Shown piece after piece: positions 40,731 through 48,577 of a stretch of 52,011 nt of DNA (positions are counted from its first letter, which is position 1; every line of letters starts with the position of its first letter). The notes under the pieces were generated by a model. That model did not search any database. It worked only from the letters and a program-made list of their open reading frames with translations, and was not told where the DNA came from. Source of the DNA: Nonomuraea turkmeniaca. GTDB lineage: Bacteria; Actinomycetota; Actinomycetes; Streptosporangiales; Streptosporangiaceae. Position numbers and translations under genes: made by a program. The stretch covers positions 1 through 52,011 of the forward strand of contig NZ_VCKY01000048.1 in the NCBI RefSeq assembly GCF_005889735.1, written 5' to 3'.

Positions 40731-41357
40731 TCAGGCCTTCTCGGTTGTGAGCCAAGCCGCCAGCCCCAGGTACACGAGCCCGCTGCCCACATCGAGCCGC
40801 CGCCGTGCCCGGGCCGAACGTTGTACCCGATCGGCGAGCGCCGAGGCGAGCATCGCGTACGTGCCGTCGGAGGCCATGCCGAGCACGATCCAGAGGAGCC
40901 CGAACAGCAGGATCTGCGGTCCGATGGGCCCGGCCTCCGGTCTGGCGAACTGCGGCAGGAACGCCAGGAAGAAGATCGCCGTCTTGGGGTTGAGCACGTT
41001 CACCACGAACCCCTCCCAGAACAGCCGTTGCCTCGACTGCACCTTCAGCTCGATCGCCTTCTCACCCTCGGCCCGCCGCATCAGCTTGCGCACACCGAGC
41101 CAGACCAGGTAGGCGACGCCGACGTACTTGACCACGGTGAACGCGGTGGCGGAGGCGGCCAGCAGGGCGCTGATGCCCAGCGCGGCCGCGGCCACGTGGA
41201 CGACCGAGCCCAGGTGCACGCCCAGCACGGAGATCAGGCCGGCGGTACGGCCTTGGGAGACGCTCCGGGTGACGATGTACAGGACCGCGGGCCCGGGCAC
41301 GATGAGCAGGCCGAGCGTGGCCACACTGAAAAGGGCGAGTGTCGAAATATCGGGCAT
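40731..41357 (-). CDS. LysE/RhtB-family amino-acid exporter
   Basis: The 208-residue protein has six transmembrane helices and the family signature near the N-terminus (ALFSVATLGLLIVPGPAVLYIV, with the conserved PGP) plus GFVVNVLNPKTAIFFLAFLPQF in helix 4. LysE/RhtB proteins export amino acids such as lysine, homoserine, threonine or cysteine-type metabolites by proton exchange. The gene lies 21 bp after the LysR stop on the same strand, so it is probably co-transcribed with its regulator. Substrate cannot be read from the sequence; the adjacent cysteine-dioxygenase-like gene makes a sulfur amino acid conceivable. Confidence 0.92.
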   Translation of the reverse strand: MPDISTLALFSVATLGLLIVPGPAVLYIVTRSVSQGRTAGLISVLGVHLGSVVHVAAAALGISALLAASATAFTVVKYVGVAYLVWLGVRKLMRRAEGEKAIELKVQSRQRLFWEGFVVNVLNPKTAIFFLAFLPQFARPEAGPIGPQILLFGLLWIVLGMASDGTYAMLASALADRVQRSARARRRLDVGSGLVYLGLAAWLTTEKA

Positions 41358-41378
41358 GGGGCCATCGTAGGCAGGCCG

Positions 41379-42290
41379 TCAAAGGTTTTCTGTCAGCACC
41401 TTTCGCAGCGTTTTCTGCACTGCTCTCGTGGCCGTTTTCCGCAGCGCCCGGAGCAGCGCGTCGGTGGGCGGCGGGTGAGGCGGGTCGCCGTAGACGGCGG
41501 CGTAGACGTGCCTGGTCGACCCGGGCACCTCCGCCACCTCCACGTCCGGATGCCGGTGAGCGCGCAACGCCAGCCCCGGCAGCATCGTCAGCCCCAGCCC
41601 GGCCGCCACGAGCGCCTGCACGGCCACGATGTCGTCGCTGGTGAACGAGATCCGCGGCTCGAACCCAGCCTTGTCGCAAATGTCCAGCAGGTGGCTGCGG
41701 CACCGGTCGCAGCCCGCGATCCAGGACGCCTCGGCGTGCCCGGTCAGCTCTCCGTCCGTGGGGGTGCTGGACACCAGGTAACTGGGGTCGTCGAGGAGAT
41801 GGATCATGGTGATGCCGTTGTCCTCGGGCGCGGTGTCGTCGTACCTGAACACCACCGCCACGTCCACCCGCCCGGCCCTCAGCAGCCTGAGGGCCTCCGG
41901 TGGCTCGGTCTCGGTGAGGTGCAGGCGCAGCCCGGGATGTGCGGTGGCCAGCACCGTGGCCGCCTCGGGGACGAACGTGCCGAGCGCGGAGGGGAAGGCG
42001 GCCAGTCGCACCCGGCCGGAACGCAGCCCCACGTGCGCGGCCAGCTCCTCGGCGGTGGCGTCGAGGCGGTCGATGATCTCCGCGGCCCGCTCGGCCAGCA
42101 GCCTGCCCGCGTCCGTGAGCCTGATGCCGCGCCCCACCCGCTGGATGAGCCGGGCACCCGTCTCCGCCTCCAGCCGGGCGAGGTGGTGGCTCACGGACGG
42201 CTGCGAGTAGTGCAGCTCCTTGGCCGCCGCGGTCAGCGAGCCCTTGCGGGCGACCGCGAGGAGGACGCGGAGACGGACGACATCCAGCAT
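41379..42290 (-). CDS. LysR-family transcriptional regulator
   Basis: The 303-residue protein begins MLDVVRLRVLLAVARKGSLTAAAKELHYSQPSVS, the canonical LysR winged helix-turn-helix (residues 1-60), followed by the linker helix and a two-lobed effector-binding domain (about 90-290; VRLAAFPSALGTFVPEAA, GLGLTMLPGLALRA). It probably controls its own operon with the LysE exporter and the divergent cysteine-dioxygenase-like gene through the 110-bp intergenic region. The effector is likely an amino acid or its derivative. The C-terminal tail (KTATRAVQKTLRKVLTENL) is basic and helical, longer than usual. Confidence 0.92.
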   Translation of the reverse strand: MLDVVRLRVLLAVARKGSLTAAAKELHYSQPSVSHHLARLEAETGARLIQRVGRGIRLTDAGRLLAERAAEIIDRLDATAEELAAHVGLRSGRVRLAAFPSALGTFVPEAATVLATAHPGLRLHLTETEPPEALRLLRAGRVDVAVVFRYDDTAPEDNGITMIHLLDDPSYLVSSTPTDGELTGHAEASWIAGCDRCRSHLLDICDKAGFEPRISFTSDDIVAVQALVAAGLGLTMLPGLALRAHRHPDVEVAEVPGSTRHVYAAVYGDPPHPPPTDALLRALRKTATRAVQKTLRKVLTENL

Positions 42291-42400
42291 TCATCAATCA
42301 TATCTATCGATCAGCCAGAAGACTTCTGTTGGACCTATCGGTTGCGACAGAGGACCGTAGAAAGGGAAGAAGGGTTATCCGATTTCCCTTAGGGGGTGTC
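42291..42400. promoter_or_regulatory. Divergent promoter region of LysR and the cysteine-dioxygenase-like gene
   Basis: The region is AT-richer near the LysR start and contains ATATCTATCGAT (42300-42311) and CTATCGGTT (42338-42346), two TATCG repeats that could be LysR contacts. Near the rightward gene AAGGGAA (42362-42368) can pair with TTCCCTT (42384-42390) just before the AGGGGG ribosome binding site, forming a leader hairpin. Confidence 0.4.
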
Positions 42401-42952
42401 ATGGACATGGCCGCCACCACACTGGCCAGGCCGGGCCTCGAAGCGCTCGTGACCGGCATCTCCGACATCGTGGCCCGGCGGCTCGGGCCACGCCGGACCG
42501 CGTACACCGTCGCTGATCTGCTCCGCGACCGCCTGCCAGGCCTCGACATCCTCACGCCGCAGGAGCGCGAGGGCTCGCCGGACGGTTACGTCTCCCGCCC
42601 GCTCTACGCCCAGGAGGACTTCTCCATCGTGTCGGTGGTGTGGCGCCCCGGTCAGGAGACGGTGATCCACGACCACGTGGCGTGGTGCACGTTCGGGATC
42701 CTCAGCGGCATCGAGTACGAGACCCTCTACCGGGACATGGGTGACCATCTCCTGGAGATCGGCCGCGCCGAGAACCGGCCGGGCGAGGTCAGCGGCTTCG
42801 CCCCGCCCGGAGACATCCACAAGGTCCGCAACACCAGCGGCGAGGTCGGGGTGTCCATCCACGTGTACGGGGCCGACGTGAGCCGCCTCGGCAGCAGCGT
42901 GCGCCGCGTCTACGACCTGCCGGTCAGCAGCGAGGGAGCCGCGGGAGCGTAG
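42401..42952 (+). CDS. Cysteine-dioxygenase-like cupin
   Basis: The 183-residue product starts at ATG 42401 after AGGGGG; an upstream in-frame start at 42329 would cover the promoter region. The cupin core shows SIVSVVWRPGQETVIHDHVAWCTFGIL with the metal ligands His-x-His, a Cys in the position that forms the Cys-Tyr crosslink neighbourhood in this family, and PGDIHKVRNTS with the third His. Thiol dioxygenases of this type oxidise cysteine or 3-mercaptopropionate to the sulfinate with Fe(II) and O2. It is divergent from LysR/LysE. The last few codons and the stop lie within a dispersed repeat, so its C-terminus may have been altered by repeat insertion. Confidence 0.8.
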   Translation: MDMAATTLARPGLEALVTGISDIVARRLGPRRTAYTVADLLRDRLPGLDILTPQEREGSPDGYVSRPLYAQEDFSIVSVVWRPGQETVIHDHVAWCTFGILSGIEYETLYRDMGDHLLEIGRAENRPGEVSGFAPPGDIHKVRNTSGEVGVSIHVYGADVSRLGSSVRRVYDLPVSSEGAAGA

Positions 42953-43009
42953 CGACCAGAGCGGGGGAGGCGGCGGCGTCCGGCGGCCGGGCCTGCCTCA
43001 CGGAGCGAG
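42944..43009 (+). repeat. Dispersed GC-rich repeat, copy B (gene end and intergenic)
   Basis: The copy starts inside the 3' end of the cupin gene (GGAGCGTAGCGACCAGAGC, supplying the stop codon TAG at 42950-42952) and ends with GCCTGCCTCACGGAGCGAG (42991-43009). The first block recurs in the giant gene (copy C, minus strand) and the last block at 28236-28254 (copy A). Confidence 0.6.
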
Positions 43010-43077
43010 TGTTCCCGCGCCCGCCGGTGAGTTCCTGAGCCGGCCCCGGTCTGCCTATACGCAGAGAAGGAGAAGCC

Positions 43078-43584
43078 ATGGAACCGACCACGAAGCTGGA
43101 TGCCCGTTTCAGCGACCCGAACGCCACCCCGACGCCCTGGGCGCAGGCCCGCGAGCAGTTGATACACGCGGAGACGTACTGGCTGACCACCGTACGCGCC
43201 GACGGCCGCCCGCACGTCACCACCCTGCTGGCGGTCTGGCAGGACGACGCGATCTACTTCTGTACGGGAGCCGAGGAGCAGAAGGCCAGAAACCTGGAGT
43301 CCAACCGCCACTGTGCGCTCACGACCGGCGCCAGCGCCCTGCACGAAGGGCTCGACCTGGTGGTCGAGGGCGCCGCCGAGCGCGTCACGGACCCCGGCAA
43401 GCTCAAGCGCCTGTCCGGCGCGTGGGAGTCGAAGTACGGCGGCGACTGGCACTTCGACGTGGGCGACGGCGTGTTCACCCACCCGGAGGGCGGGGAGGCG
43501 CTGGTCTTCGAGGTGGCCCCGGCCAAGGTGCTGGGGTTCCGCAAGGGCGAGTACAGCCAAACCAGCTGGCGGTTTCCGGGGTAG
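43078..43584 (+). CDS. PPOX-class flavin/F420 split-barrel protein
   Basis: The 168-residue protein starts at ATG 43078 after AAGGAG (43067-43072). It has the pyridoxamine-5'-phosphate-oxidase-like split beta-barrel: EQLIHAETYWLTTVRADGRPHVTTLLAVWQDD at strands 1-3, YFCTGAEEQKARNLESNRHCALTT at the cofactor-binding turn, and a C-terminal VFEVAPAKVLGFRKGE. In actinomycetes such proteins bind FMN, F420 or heme and act as small reductases or oxidases. The exact cofactor is not determinable here. Repeat copy B lies immediately upstream. Confidence 0.85.
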   Translation: MEPTTKLDARFSDPNATPTPWAQAREQLIHAETYWLTTVRADGRPHVTTLLAVWQDDAIYFCTGAEEQKARNLESNRHCALTTGASALHEGLDLVVEGAAERVTDPGKLKRLSGAWESKYGGDWHFDVGDGVFTHPEGGEALVFEVAPAKVLGFRKGEYSQTSWRFPG

Positions 43585-43591
43585 CGGCGCA

Positions 43592-43828
43592 TCACCGATC
43601 CAGCCGGAGCCGGTGCCGCATCGCGACCGCGTCGCGGATGGCCCAGTGCTCACTACGAGGTGCGCGGAGGTCACGGCCCTGCCCCGCGCACAGGCTGATC
43701 GCCTTGACCGGCCGCCCGGGTGCCGCGGCGTCCAGCGCCGGCCGGATACGGCTCTGGACGACCCGCGGCCGCTGGGACAGGCGTGAGTCCGGGCGATCGT
43801 ATTCGTCGTGCCATTCCTGCCAGTCCAT
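43592..43828 (-). pseudogene. Truncated SAM-dependent methyltransferase (N-terminal remnant)
   Basis: The 78-codon frame starts MDWQEWHDEYDRPDSRLSQR, continues VVQSRIRPALDAAAPG, and reaches motif I as ISLCAGQGRDL. This is the N-terminus of a class I methyltransferase family found in actinomycetes (about 220-260 residues), but homology stops directly after motif I. The remaining residues (RAPRSEHWAIRDAV...) look random and end at a stop 8 bp from the PPOX gene. Motifs II-III are missing, so it should not be functional. It looks like a deletion remnant. Confidence 0.6.
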
Positions 43829-43870
43829 GGCCAGACTCTACGGAAGACCATCAAGGCAGAAGGGGGCCCA

Positions 43871-44326
43871 GTGCTACGGCTGCTCACCCGGGTGTGGAGG
43901 TCGCTGGGCGGTCGCCTGCAATGGCGGCTGGTGTGGCTGAAACACGCCACGTTCATGGTCGGTGTCACCGGCGTCGTACGCGACGACGAGGGCCGGGTGC
44001 TCGTGCTCAAGCACCGGCTGTGGCCCGAGAGCCGCCCATGGGGATTCCCCACCGGGTACGCGAAACGGTCCGAGACGTTCGAGCGCACCGTCGAGCGTGA
44101 GGTCTTCGAGGAGACCGGCCTGACCGTGCGGACAGGCCGGCTCATCCGGCTGAAGAGCGGCTTCAGCCTGCGGGTGGAGGTGGCCTACGAGGCCGTGCTC
44201 ACGGGTGGCACACTCAAGATCGATCCCCTGGAGATCCTGGAGGTGAAGTGGTGCCTGCCCGATCAGCTGCCGGAGGGCACGCAAGGCTCCCACCGGCAGC
44301 TTCTTGAGCACTGCTCGCACATCTGA
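43871..44326 (+). CDS. Nudix hydrolase
   Basis: GTG 43871 follows AAGGGGG (43859-43865) and gives 151 residues; a longer reading from 43808 would cross the methyltransferase remnant promoter. The Nudix box is complete: GYAKRSETFERTVEREVFEE (continuing TGL), fitting G-x5-E-x7-REUxEExGU. It hydrolyses a nucleoside diphosphate linked to another moiety; the pattern around the box (HRLWPESRPWGFPTGYAKR) is of the ADP-ribose/NADH or house-cleaning type, but the substrate cannot be read. It ends 1 bp before the convergent M20 peptidase stop. Confidence 0.9.
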   Translation: MLRLLTRVWRSLGGRLQWRLVWLKHATFMVGVTGVVRDDEGRVLVLKHRLWPESRPWGFPTGYAKRSETFERTVEREVFEETGLTVRTGRLIRLKSGFSLRVEVAYEAVLTGGTLKIDPLEILEVKWCLPDQLPEGTQGSHRQLLEHCSHI

Positions 44327-44327
44327 C

Positions 44328-45683
44328 CTAGATGCCCAGCGCTGAGGGCAGGCTGAGCTCCTGGAGGAACAGAGCCTCCGTCGTGGCCACCCTGCGCAGC
44401 TCCTCCAGGTCCACCCGCTCGTTCGGCGCGTGGATCGCCGCGTCCTCGTCCTCGGCCCCGAACAGCAGGATCTCCGCCGCGGGGAACTGCCGCAGCAGCG
44501 TGTTCACCAGCGGGATCGAGCCGCCCGCGCCCACGTCGCGCGGCGGCCGGCCGAAGGCGCGCTCCATGGCCCGGTTCAGTGCCGCGCGGGCCTTGCCGCC
44601 CGAGTCCGCCTGGAAGCCGGAGCCCACCGTGAAGTCGCCGAACGACACCTGCACACCCCACGGCGCCACCTGGCGCAGGAACTCCACCACCGCGTTCACG
44701 GTCGTCTTCGGGTCTCCGGCCGGCGGCACGCGCACGGTGACGCGGGCCCGCGCCCTCGGTTGCACGGCGTTCACGGCGCCGGACACCGTCGGCACGTCGA
44801 GGCCGGTGACCGTGATCGCGTAGGACGACCAGAGCCGGTCCGCCAGCGAACCCGAGCCCACCAGCGACACGCCGTCCACAACGCCCGCCGTCTTCCTGAA
44901 CTCCTCCTCCGACGGCCCCTGCCCGAGGAACGCTCCGCGCGGCAACCCGGGCACGCGGATGTCGCCGTTGTCGTCGTGCAGCGCGGTCAGCATGCGCATC
45001 AGGGCGGCCAGCGCGTCGGGAGCGGCGCCGCCGAAGGAGCCGCTGTGCACGGCCTCCTTCAAGCTGCGGACCTCGATGGTGAAGGCGGCCATGCCGCGCA
45101 GCGACGTGGTGACGGCCGGGTCGCCGACACGCGGGTTGCCGGTGTCGGCCACCACGATGGCGTCGGCGCGCAGCAGGTCGGGGTTGCGCTCGACGAACGC
45201 CTCCAGGCGCTCGCCCGCGTATTCCTCCTGGCCCTCGATGATGACCTTGATGCCCACGGGGAACCGGCCCTGGAAAGCACGCAGGGCGGTGATGTGGGAA
45301 ATGACGCCCGACTTGTCGTCCGCGCAGCCGCGGCCGTACAGGCGGCCGTCGATCAGGGTCGGCTCGAAGGGCGGCGTGCGCCAGGCAGCGGGGTCGCCCG
45401 CGGGCTGCACGTCGTAGTGCGCGTACAGCAGGACCGTCGGCATGCCGGGAGGCGCGGGCGCCTCGCCGTAGATCGCGGGGAAGCTGCCCTCGACAGCCAC
45501 CTGCTGGACGTGCGGCAGGCCGACGGAACGCAGCAACTCCTCGGTCACCGCGGCCGCGGCGAACACCGGCTCTTCCGGGTGCCCGGGGAAGGCCACGGAG
45601 GGGATGGCGGCCAGTCGCTTGAGCTCCTCGATGGCCTGGGGCATCGAGGCGGCGACGGCGCTCTCAATCTGGTCAGGAGTCAC
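44328..45683 (-). CDS. M20-family metallopeptidase (dipeptidase)
   Basis: GTG 45683 after GGGGGACC gives 451 residues; TTG 45701 would add six. The di-zinc site is visible in order: YAHYDVQPAGD (His and Asp), GRGCADDKSGV (bridging Asp), EGQEEYA (general-base Glu and Glu ligand), VADTGNP (Asp ligand) and a final His in FGAEDEDAAIHAPNERV. The dimerisation (lid) domain lies at about residues 200-315. Family members cleave dipeptides or act as carboxypeptidases in peptide use. It is divergent from the transaminase gene, and the shared intergenic region carries repeated sequence elements, so both may respond to amino-acid supply. Confidence 0.93.
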   Translation of the reverse strand: MTPDQIESAVAASMPQAIEELKRLAAIPSVAFPGHPEEPVFAAAAVTEELLRSVGLPHVQQVAVEGSFPAIYGEAPAPPGMPTVLLYAHYDVQPAGDPAAWRTPPFEPTLIDGRLYGRGCADDKSGVISHITALRAFQGRFPVGIKVIIEGQEEYAGERLEAFVERNPDLLRADAIVVADTGNPRVGDPAVTTSLRGMAAFTIEVRSLKEAVHSGSFGGAAPDALAALMRMLTALHDDNGDIRVPGLPRGAFLGQGPSEEEFRKTAGVVDGVSLVGSGSLADRLWSSYAITVTGLDVPTVSGAVNAVQPRARARVTVRVPPAGDPKTTVNAVVEFLRQVAPWGVQVSFGDFTVGSGFQADSGGKARAALNRAMERAFGRPPRDVGAGGSIPLVNTLLRQFPAAEILLFGAEDEDAAIHAPNERVDLEELRRVATTEALFLQELSLPSALGI

Positions 45684-45698
45684 GGACGGTCCCCCGGT

Positions 45699-45826
45699 CA
45701 ACGAAATCTGGACAGTTTGCCTCTCATTGGATCACACAAGGCCCCCCGATGCGGGGACACGCGTGAGCCGTTGGCCAATCTACATGCGGATTTCGTTGCT
45801 GTTACATAGTGGTTCTGCGGATCTCG
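45699..45826. promoter_or_regulatory. Repeat elements in the M20/transaminase divergent promoter
   Basis: CAACGAAATC (45699-45708) is an exact inverted copy of GATTTCGTTG (45789-45798), 90 bp apart. TGCGGATTTCG (45785-45795) is repeated directly as TGCGGATCTCG (45816-45826), 31 bp (three helical turns) downstream. Three related sites of this kind suggest cooperative binding by one regulator (Lrp/AsnC-type is common near alanine dehydrogenase genes). The rest of the 234-bp gap contains a small CCCC-GGGG hairpin at about 45743-45756. Confidence 0.5.
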
Positions 45827-45917
45827 ACTTTCATGCACAATGCGGCGACCGATTCGCTTGGCAAACCGCAGGTGAACATGCAGACTGTGGAGAGTTCAGA
45901 GACAAGGGAAGATAGCC

Positions 45918-47300
45918 ATGACGCAGCCGGAACACGACGTCCTGAAGGCCGCGCAAGACCACCTGTGGTTGCACTTCACCAGGCACAGCGCCTACGAGCA
46001 GTCCGAGATCCCGACCATCGTGCGCGGTGAGGGGTCGTACGTCTACGACATCCACGGCAAGCGCTACCTCGACGGCCTGGCCGGGCTCTTCGTGGTCCAG
46101 GTCGGCCACGGGCGCCACGAGCTGGCCGAGGCCGCCGCCAAGCAGGCCCGGGAGCTGGCGTTCTTCCCGCTGTGGTCCTATGCGCACCCCAAGGCGGCCG
46201 AGCTGGCCCAGCGCCTGGCCGCGCTCGCTCCCGGCGAACTGAACCGCGTCTTCTTCACCACCGGCGGCGGCGAGGCCGTCGAGACCGCGTGGAAGCTGGC
46301 CAAGCAGTACTACAAGATGATCGGCAAGCCGCTCAAGCACAAGGTCATCAGCCGCCAGATCGCCTACCACGGCACCCCGCAGGGCGCGCTGTCGATCACC
46401 GGCATCCCGGCGTTCAAGCAGATGTTCGAGCCTCTCGTGCCCGGCTCCATCCGTGTTCCCAACACGAACCACTACCGCGCCGACGAGATCACCGGCGTCA
46501 AGGGCATGACGCCGGAGGAGTACGGCCTCTGGGCCGCCGACCGCGTGGCCCGCGCCATCGAGATGGAGGGCCCCGACACGGTGGCCGCCGTCTTCGCCGA
46601 GCCCGTGCAGAACGCCGGCGGCTGCTTCCCGCCGCCCCCCGGCTACTGGCAGCGTCTGCGCGAGATCTGCGACGAGTACGACGTGCTGCTGGTCTCCGAC
46701 GAGGTCATCTGCGCCTTCGGCCGGCTGGGCACCATGTTCGGCGGCCAGAAGTTCGATTACGTGCCGGACATCATCACCTGCGCCAAGGGCCTGACCAGCG
46801 GCTACTCGCCCATCGGCGCCATGATCGCGCACGAGCGGCTGTTCGAGCCGTTCAAGGACGGCGACGCCATGTTCGCGCACGGCTACACCTTCGGCGGGCA
46901 CCCCGTGTCCGCGGCCGTGGCCCTGGCCAACCTCGACATCTTCGAGCGCGAGGACCTGCTCGGGCACGTGACGCGGAACGAGCCGCTGTTCAAGCAGACC
47001 CTCGACGACCTGCAGGACCTGCCGATCGTCGGCGACGTGCGCGGCGCCGGCTACTTCTGGGGCATCGAGCTGGTCAAGGACAAGGCCACCAAGGAGACGT
47101 TCACCGCGGACGAGTCGGAGCGGCTGCTGCGCGGGTTCCTGTCGAAGGCGCTGTTCGACGCCGGGCTCTACTGCCGTGCCGACGACCGCGGCGACCCCGT
47201 CATCCAGCTCGCGCCCCCGCTGGTCGCGGGCCCCGAGGAGTTCAAGGAGATCGGCTCGGTCCTCCGCGGCGTGCTCACCGAGGCCTGGGCCCGACTGTGA
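45918..47300 (+). CDS. Class III aminotransferase (omega-transaminase type)
   Basis: The 460-residue PLP enzyme starts at ATG 45918 after AAGGGAAG. Landmarks are GLAGLFVVQVGHGRHEL near the N-terminus, FFTTGGGEAVETAWKLAKQY (phosphate-binding loop), QIAYHGTPQGALS, LLVSDEVICAFGRLG with the cofactor-binding Asp, and ITCAKGLTSGYSPIGA with the Schiff-base Lys. The family transfers amino groups from amines or omega-amino acids, often to pyruvate. The following gene is alanine dehydrogenase, which would regenerate pyruvate and release ammonia, so the pair looks like an amine-degrading couple. A leader with two hairpins separates them. Confidence 0.92.
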   Translation: MTQPEHDVLKAAQDHLWLHFTRHSAYEQSEIPTIVRGEGSYVYDIHGKRYLDGLAGLFVVQVGHGRHELAEAAAKQARELAFFPLWSYAHPKAAELAQRLAALAPGELNRVFFTTGGGEAVETAWKLAKQYYKMIGKPLKHKVISRQIAYHGTPQGALSITGIPAFKQMFEPLVPGSIRVPNTNHYRADEITGVKGMTPEEYGLWAADRVARAIEMEGPDTVAAVFAEPVQNAGGCFPPPPGYWQRLREICDEYDVLLVSDEVICAFGRLGTMFGGQKFDYVPDIITCAKGLTSGYSPIGAMIAHERLFEPFKDGDAMFAHGYTFGGHPVSAAVALANLDIFEREDLLGHVTRNEPLFKQTLDDLQDLPIVGDVRGAGYFWGIELVKDKATKETFTADESERLLRGFLSKALFDAGLYCRADDRGDPVIQLAPPLVAGPEEFKEIGSVLRGVLTEAWARL

Positions 47301-47311
47301 CACCCCTTCCT

Positions 47312-47346
47312 CCGGCACAACGGTGTGCCGGTTCCCGAAAGGAACC
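47312..47346 (+). promoter_or_regulatory. Two competing hairpins in the alanine dehydrogenase leader
   Basis: CCGGCACA (47312-47319) pairs with TGTGCCGG (47324-47331) around an ACGG tetraloop. GGTTCC (47330-47335) pairs with GGAACC (47341-47346), and its 3' arm contains the AGGAA ribosome binding site (47340-47344) of ald. The two stems share bases 47330-47331, so they cannot both be fully formed. This could be translational control of ald relative to the transaminase. Confidence 0.45.
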
Positions 47347-47352
47347 ACCGCA

Positions 47353-48462
47353 ATGAAGATCGGCGTTCCTGCCGAGGTCAAGAACCACGAGTACCGTGTC
47401 GCCGCCACGCCGGCGGGCGTTCACGAACTGGTGCGCAACGGCCACGACGTCCTGGTTCAGCAGGGCGCGGGCCTGGGCTCGCACATCACGGACGAGGAGT
47501 ACCTCGCCGCGGGCGCGAAGATCCTCGACGGCGCCGACGCCGTCTGGGGCGAGGCGGACATGGTGCTCAAGGTGAAGGAGCCGATCGCCGAGGAGTACCA
47601 CCGGCTGCGCGAAGGGTTGGTGCTCTTCACCTACCTGCACCTGGCCGCCTCCCCCGCCTGCACGGACGCGCTCCTGACGGCAGGGACGACCGGCATCGCG
47701 TACGAGACCGTCCAGGTCGGCAACGCGCTGCCGCTGCTCGCCCCCATGTCGGAGGTCGCGGGCCGGCTGGCGCCACAGGTCGGTGCGTACAACCTGATGC
47801 GCTTCAACGGCGGCCGCGGCATCCTGCCGGGGGGCGTGCCGGGCGTGGCCCCGGCGAAGGTGGTCGTGATCGGCGGCGGCGTCTCCGGGCTGAACGCGGC
47901 GCAGATCGCCGTCGGCATGGGCGCCGAGGTCACCGTGCTCGACACCAACATCGACCGCCTGCGTCACATCGACGCCATTTACCAAGGCCGGCTCAAGACG
48001 CTGGTCTCCACCCGGTACGCGATCGAGCAGGAGGTCCTGCAGGCCGACCTGGTCATCGGCGCGGTGCTCATCCCCGGCGCGAAGGCCCCGACGCTGGTCT
48101 CCAACGACCTCGTCGCGCGCATGAAGCCGGGCTCGGTGCTCGTCGACATCGCCATCGACCAGGGCGGCTGTTTCGAGGACTCGCGGCCGACGACGCACGC
48201 CGAGCCGACGTACAAGGTGCACGAGTCGGTCTTCTACTGCGTGGCCAACATGCCGGGCTCGGTGGCCAACACCTCCACGTACGCCCTGACCAACGCGACC
48301 CTGCCGTACGCGGTCAAGCTGGCCAACCAGGGCTGGCGGGCGGCGCTCAAGTCCGACGCCGGCCTGGCGGGCGGCCTCAACACGCACGGCGGGCTGCTGA
48401 CGAACGAGCCGGTCGCCGACGCGCTGGGACTGCCGTACACGCCGGTCGCCGAGGTGCTCTGA
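47353..48462 (+). CDS. ald: Alanine dehydrogenase
   Basis: ATG 47353 gives 369 residues, the normal length. The enzyme interconverts L-alanine and pyruvate plus ammonia with NAD. The N-terminus [20 protein letters not shown], the catalytic region with [10 protein letters not shown] (Lys) and [10 protein letters not shown] (His), the Rossmann segment [20 protein letters not shown] and the NAD-adenine Asp in VLDTNIDRL are all present, followed by [18 protein letters not shown] and [17 protein letters not shown]. It is placed after the transaminase in the same orientation. A strong hairpin follows the stop. Confidence 0.97.
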   Translation: MKIGVPAEVKNHEYRVAATPAGVHELVRNGHDVLVQQGAGLGSHITDEEYLAAGAKILDGADAVWGEADMVLKVKEPIAEEYHRLREGLVLFTYLHLAASPACTDALLTAGTTGIAYETVQVGNALPLLAPMSEVAGRLAPQVGAYNLMRFNGGRGILPGGVPGVAPAKVVVIGGGVSGLNAAQIAVGMGAEVTVLDTNIDRLRHIDAIYQGRLKTLVSTRYAIEQEVLQADLVIGAVLIPGAKAPTLVSNDLVARMKPGSVLVDIAIDQGGCFEDSRPTTHAEPTYKVHESVFYCVANMPGSVANTSTYALTNATLPYAVKLANQGWRAALKSDAGLAGGLNTHGGLLTNEPVADALGLPYTPVAEVL

Positions 48463-48497
48463 CCTGACGGCCGCTGCGCGATCCCACCGGGTCACTT

Positions 48498-48530
48498 GTG
48501 GACGAAGGGGTCGCGCAGCACCCCGTCCAC
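48498..48530 (+). terminator. Terminator-like hairpin after alanine dehydrogenase
   Basis: GTGGACG (48498-48504) pairs with CGTCCAC (48524-48530), and inside it GGGGT (48507-48511) pairs with ACCCC (48520-48524). The nested GC-rich stem, 36 bp after the ald stop and before the next promoter, fits a factor-assisted or T-less terminator. Confidence 0.6.
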
Positions 48531-48545
48531 GTCCGAAGCTGGTTA

Positions 48546-48560
48546 TATCCAACGTGGATA
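48546..48560. promoter_or_regulatory. Operator-like palindrome before the VOC gene
   Basis: TATCCA-ACG-TGGATA is a perfect 6-bp inverted repeat with a 3-bp spacer, 18-32 bp upstream of ATG 48578. It overlaps TTATAT, the only AT-rich hexamer there and a plausible -10. Small HTH repressors that pair with VOC genes bind such sites. Confidence 0.5.
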
Positions 48561-48577
48561 CCACCTGAGGAGGAGCA

